A stretch of 5,871 bases of DNA from Candidatus Nanohaloarchaea archaeon (GTDB lineage: Archaea; Nanohalarchaeota; Nanosalinia; Nanosalinales; JAHENU01), in NCBI GenBank assembly GCA_018609855.1, contig JAHENU010000025.1, positions 1 through 5,871 on the forward strand. The letters run 5' to 3'. Positions within the stretch are counted from its first letter, which is position 1; the number at the start of each line of letters is the position of its first letter. This document shows, piece by piece, positions 4,048 through 5,871 of the stretch. Position numbers and translations under genes: made by a program. The notes beneath the pieces were generated by a model. It saw only the letters and a program-made list of their open reading frames with translations, was not told the origin of the DNA and did not search any database.

Positions 4048-4779
4048 CTATGTATTTCTTCCTGTCAATCGTCCAGAGCGCAACAGCGGGTGAAGGAAGG
4101 ATTGTGATAGAAGTATGAGATATAGCGCAAAGCCGTGCAGTTTATAGAGCGTATGTGCTTTAGAGAGGTCAAAATTACCGGAATGGTGGTAAATGCGCAG
4201 ATCATCGGCGAGGTGAATGGCGTTTTTACCGTAGGTCACACCAAGTTTTAATGACAGATCGTAATCCTCGGTGCGATACAGTGCCGTATTGAACATGCCT
4301 GCTTGATAGAATGCTGTTTTTCTGACAGCAAAGTTGTTGCCGAAGAATAATGGTCTGCCACACTTCCAGTGTAGCTTCTGGAATAATCTATTGAAGCTGG
4401 TCACGCCAAACACGCCTTTATGTACAGTGAGGCCGCTGAGGGCGACAATATCATAATGAGTAAAATAGCGACCTATCGTGGCAAGCCAATCCGGTGCAAC
4501 TCTAGCATCAACATCTGTGGTTGCAATGATTTCATGCCTGGCTGTTTCAAATCCGCGTTGTCTGGCCGCTGCAATAGATTGTTTGGGTTCAGATACTGTG
4601 CGTAACGGGAGATTGTAGTAGTTCGCAGCTCGTTGCGCTTTTTCGCAGGTGTCATCAGTGGAATTGTTATCGACAAGCACTAATTCCCATGCCTCACTAT
4701 ATGTTTGGTGTCTAAATGCTGCTAGACAGGATTCTATCGCATCTGATTCATTATAAGCAGGCAGGACGACTGAGATCAT
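4048..4779 (-). CDS. Glycosyltransferase family 2 (GT-A fold)
   Basis: A 243-residue GT2-type enzyme that moves a sugar from a nucleotide-sugar donor to a lipid, glycan or protein acceptor; the substrate cannot be read from sequence. Seen: N-terminal strand Ile-Ser-Val-Val-Leu-Pro-Ala-Tyr-Asn-Glu (2-11); Val-Asp-Asn-Asn-Ser-Thr-Asp-Asp-Thr (36-44) of the nucleotide-binding fold; Ala-Ala-Ala-Arg-Gln-Arg-Gly (70-76); the metal-binding DxD as Asp89-Val-Asp91; Phe-Gly-Asn-Asn-Phe-Ala-Val-Arg-Lys (146-154); and the catalytic-base type Glu171-Asp172. The fold is complete. A C-terminal hydrophobic stretch (about 214-230) with Arg/Lys after it may attach the enzyme to the inner face of the membrane. 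ATG 4779 is supported by the TATA box at 4801-4808, 25.5 nt away. The gene diverges from lemA across a 49-bp spacer. A role in cell-surface glycan or glycolipid synthesis is an inference from the family. Confidence 0.92.
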   Translation of the reverse strand: MISVVLPAYNESDAIESCLAAFRHQTYSEAWELVLVDNNSTDDTCEKAQRAANYYNLPLRTVSEPKQSIAAARQRGFETARHEIIATTDVDARVAPDWLATIGRYFTHYDIVALSGLTVHKGVFGVTSFNRLFQKLHWKCGRPLFFGNNFAVRKTAFYQAGMFNTALYRTEDYDLSLKLGVTYGKNAIHLADDLRIYHHSGNFDLSKAHTLYKLHGFALYLILLSQSFLHPLLRSGRLTGRNT

Positions 4780-4800
4780 ACCGACTCTTCATCGATGCGC

Positions 4801-4808
4801 TTATAAAA
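4801..4808. promoter_or_regulatory. Shared central TATA box for the divergent GT2 and lemA genes
   Basis: TTATAAAA is the only TATA-like element of the right spacing in the 49-bp spacer 4780-4828. Its centre (4804.5) is 24.5 nt from lemA ATG 4829 on the plus strand and 25.5 nt from GT2 ATG 4779 on the minus strand, the leaderless distance in both directions. The flank on the GT2 side reads CGCAAT just upstream of the box, a better BRE than the GATGCGC on the lemA side, which may bias direction. Confidence 0.65.
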
Positions 4809-4828
4809 ATTGCGTGGTCTCTTAATAT

Positions 4829-5383
4829 ATGTCTTTAACAGGATGGATAGTAGGCATAGCAGCTGCGTTACTCGTTCTCTTTATAATCCTTAGCTATAAT
4901 CGTATTATCCGATTAGAGAATCGAATTGATAATGCATGGGCGCAGATCGATGTTCAGTTGAAAAAACGGGCGGATTTGGTGCCGAATTTAGTTGATACGG
5001 TGAAAGGCTATGCGAAGCATGAAAAGGAGATTATGACTGAGGTTTCAGAGGCTCGAGAGCGGATGATGCAGGCTGAAGGCACGCAAGACCGGGCTGAGGC
5101 CGGGAATGAATTAGGGCAGGCACTGAAATCAATTTTTGCAGTAGCCGAGGACTATCCTGATTTGAAGGCCAGTCAGAATTTCCAGGAGTTGCAGCAAGAG
5201 CTGTCTTCGATTGAAAATAAGATTGCGTATGCGCGCCAGCATTTTAATGACGCTGTATTGACGTTTAATAACTCCATCGAGACTTTTCCCACCAACTTAC
5301 TGGCGAATATGATGGGTAAAGGAGAAAGGGATATGTTAGAAATTGAGACGGCAGATCGGGAATTGCCGGATGTTGAGTTTTGA
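4829..5383 (+). CDS. lemA: LemA family membrane protein
   Basis: A 184-residue LemA family protein: a short N-terminal outside segment, one membrane helix (about 5-22), then a long antiparallel helical domain. Family signatures are clear: Tyr-Asn-Arg-Ile-Ile-Arg-Leu-Glu-Asn-Arg-Ile-Asp-Asn-Ala-Trp-Ala-Gln-Ile-Asp-Val (23-42); Lys-Arg-Ala-Asp-Leu-Val-Pro-Asn-Leu-Val-Asp-Thr-Val-Lys-Gly-Tyr (46-61); Tyr-Pro-Asp-Leu-Lys-Ala (109-114); Glu-Asn-Lys-Ile-Ala-Tyr-Ala-Arg-Gln (129-137); and a final Phe-Pro-Thr-Asn-Leu-Leu-Ala (153-159). The common 'FGF' after this is Met-Met-Gly-Lys. Length is typical. The biochemical role of LemA is not settled; in many genomes it sits beside membrane proteins or membrane proteases, and here it overlaps a DUF996-like gene. 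Start: ATG 4829 with TATA at 4801-4808, leaderless. Confidence 0.95.
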   Translation: MSLTGWIVGIAAALLVLFIILSYNRIIRLENRIDNAWAQIDVQLKKRADLVPNLVDTVKGYAKHEKEIMTEVSEARERMMQAEGTQDRAEAGNELGQALKSIFAVAEDYPDLKASQNFQELQQELSSIENKIAYARQHFNDAVLTFNNSIETFPTNLLANMMGKGERDMLEIETADRELPDVEF

Positions 5384-5871
5384 TGGCGGAGAAAGAAAAG
5401 ATGAATACTATAAAAAAGGCAAAATGGCTAGGCGGAATTGGTGGCCTTCTAATACTGTTATTTCCGCTGTTTTTCATTATCTCGAGATTTGCGCTATTCC
5501 CCTTCATGAATGTAATGTTCGGGCTCTTTACGATTCTTGGTCTTACACCTTTAATTGGAATAGGTCTTTTGCTCGCTTCCCTGCTTTTACTTTCTCAGTA
5601 CTTCTTTCAAAACAATAAATTATTTTGGCAAGGGTTGGCTGCTTTTGTGTTGTTTTTTATTGGCGCAATTGCCTTTGTTATGTTGTTTGGGCTGGCGATG
5701 GCGTTGGGTGGTGACCCTTCAATTTCGATGAAAACCAATATCGTGTTTCTTGGTTTGGTAGTTGTGTTCTTCTGGGCACCATATATAATTGGTGGCTATC
5801 TCTTAAAACGTGTCTTTCTTGATATAGCAGAGGAGATAGAAAGCAGTCTTTTTAAATTAGCAGGCTACCTG
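5383..5871 (+). CDS. Multi-pass membrane protein, DUF996-like, truncated by the window edge
   Basis: An open frame of 163 codons with no stop runs off the right edge, so the C-terminus is missing. Its ATG (5383-5385) overlaps the lemA stop as TGATG, so it is likely translationally coupled and in the same transcript. A second ATG at 5401 has GCGGAG nine bases upstream and is the alternative start, six residues shorter. A charged N-terminus (Ala-Glu-Lys-Glu-Lys, then Lys-Lys-Ala-Lys) is followed by hydrophobic segments at about 16-34, 42-71, 84-108 and 119-140. The opening Lys-Ala-Lys-Trp-Leu-Gly-Gly-Ile-Gly-Gly-Leu-Leu (12-23) and the late Ile-Ile-Gly-Gly-Tyr-Leu-Leu-Lys-Arg (135-143) with Leu-Phe-Lys-Leu-Ala-Gly (156-161) recall DUF996 proteins, a family I remember near lemA in archaea. 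Function is unknown. The family call is from motif memory and needs the missing part. Confidence 0.75.
   Translation, partial: MAEKEKMNTIKKAKWLGGIGGLLILLFPLFFIISRFALFPFMNVMFGLFTILGLTPLIGIGLLLASLLLLSQYFFQNNKLFWQGLAAFVLFFIGAIAFVMLFGLAMALGGDPSISMKTNIVFLGLVVVFFWAPYIIGGYLLKRVFLDIAEEIESSLFKLAGYL

Noticed and set aside
5265..5618. Open frames at 5265-5507 (minus) and 5343-5618 (plus)
   Set aside because: Both are out-of-frame shadows of lemA and the following membrane gene. The true frame from ATG 5383 stays open to the window end and gives coherent membrane helices.
1..5871. CRISPR array, insertion sequence, integrase or attachment site next to tRNA-Asp
   Set aside because: No regularly spaced direct repeats, no transposase or recombinase motifs, and no second copy of the tRNA 3' end downstream of 3224.

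Overview
The window reads as a piece of an archaeal chromosome, most likely a small-genome DPANN-type archaeon (Woesearchaeota/Pacearchaeota-like). The domain is well supported. The 5S rRNA has the archaeal 'GGCGGCC-CAGCGG' 5' end and 'GTTAAGCC' block. The tRNA-Asp lacks an encoded CCA. Almost every gene has an archaeal TATA box centred about 25-29 nt upstream of its probable start codon with no Shine-Dalgarno, which is the signature of leaderless transcripts. The phylum is an inference from the solitary 5S gene, the type of nucleoside diphosphate kinase and the membrane-protein repertoire.

Layout, left to right: a small acidic Cys-containing protein that may begin before the window (+); an unrecognised single-pass membrane protein with a beta-rich repeat-bearing outer domain (+); a two-TM bPH2/DUF304 membrane protein (-); a solitary 5S rRNA (+) running into the end of a CPA1/NhaP-like cation:proton antiporter (-); tRNA-Asp(GTC) (+); a 322-bp spacer with twin palindromes and a doubtful small antisense ORF; nucleoside diphosphate kinase (+); a GT2 glycosyltransferase (-); lemA (+); and, overlapping its stop, a multi-pass membrane protein resembling DUF996 that runs off the right edge.

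There is little operon structure: most genes have their own promoter and sit in divergent or convergent pairs. Convergent pairs are very tight: gene 2/bPH2 18 bp, 5S/antiporter about 7 bp, ndk/GT2 6 bp. The GT2 and lemA genes diverge from a 49-bp spacer whose only TATA element sits at its exact middle, so one near-symmetric box may serve both. lemA and the DUF996-like gene are the only clear co-transcribed pair (TGATG overlap). TATA placement also argues that three coding regions start downstream of the longest open frame (bPH2 at 1506, antiporter at 2984, beta-repeat protein at 307).

Functionally the window is housekeeping (5S, tRNA-Asp, NDK) mixed with envelope functions (antiporter, glycosyltransferase, LemA/DUF996, bPH2 protein, beta-repeat membrane protein). 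I see no CRISPR array, insertion sequence, integrase or obvious defence system, and no strong case for a new multi-gene system. The most interesting items are the shared bidirectional TATA, the antiporter's altered ion-site residues, the beta-repeat protein, and the spacer at 3225-3546.
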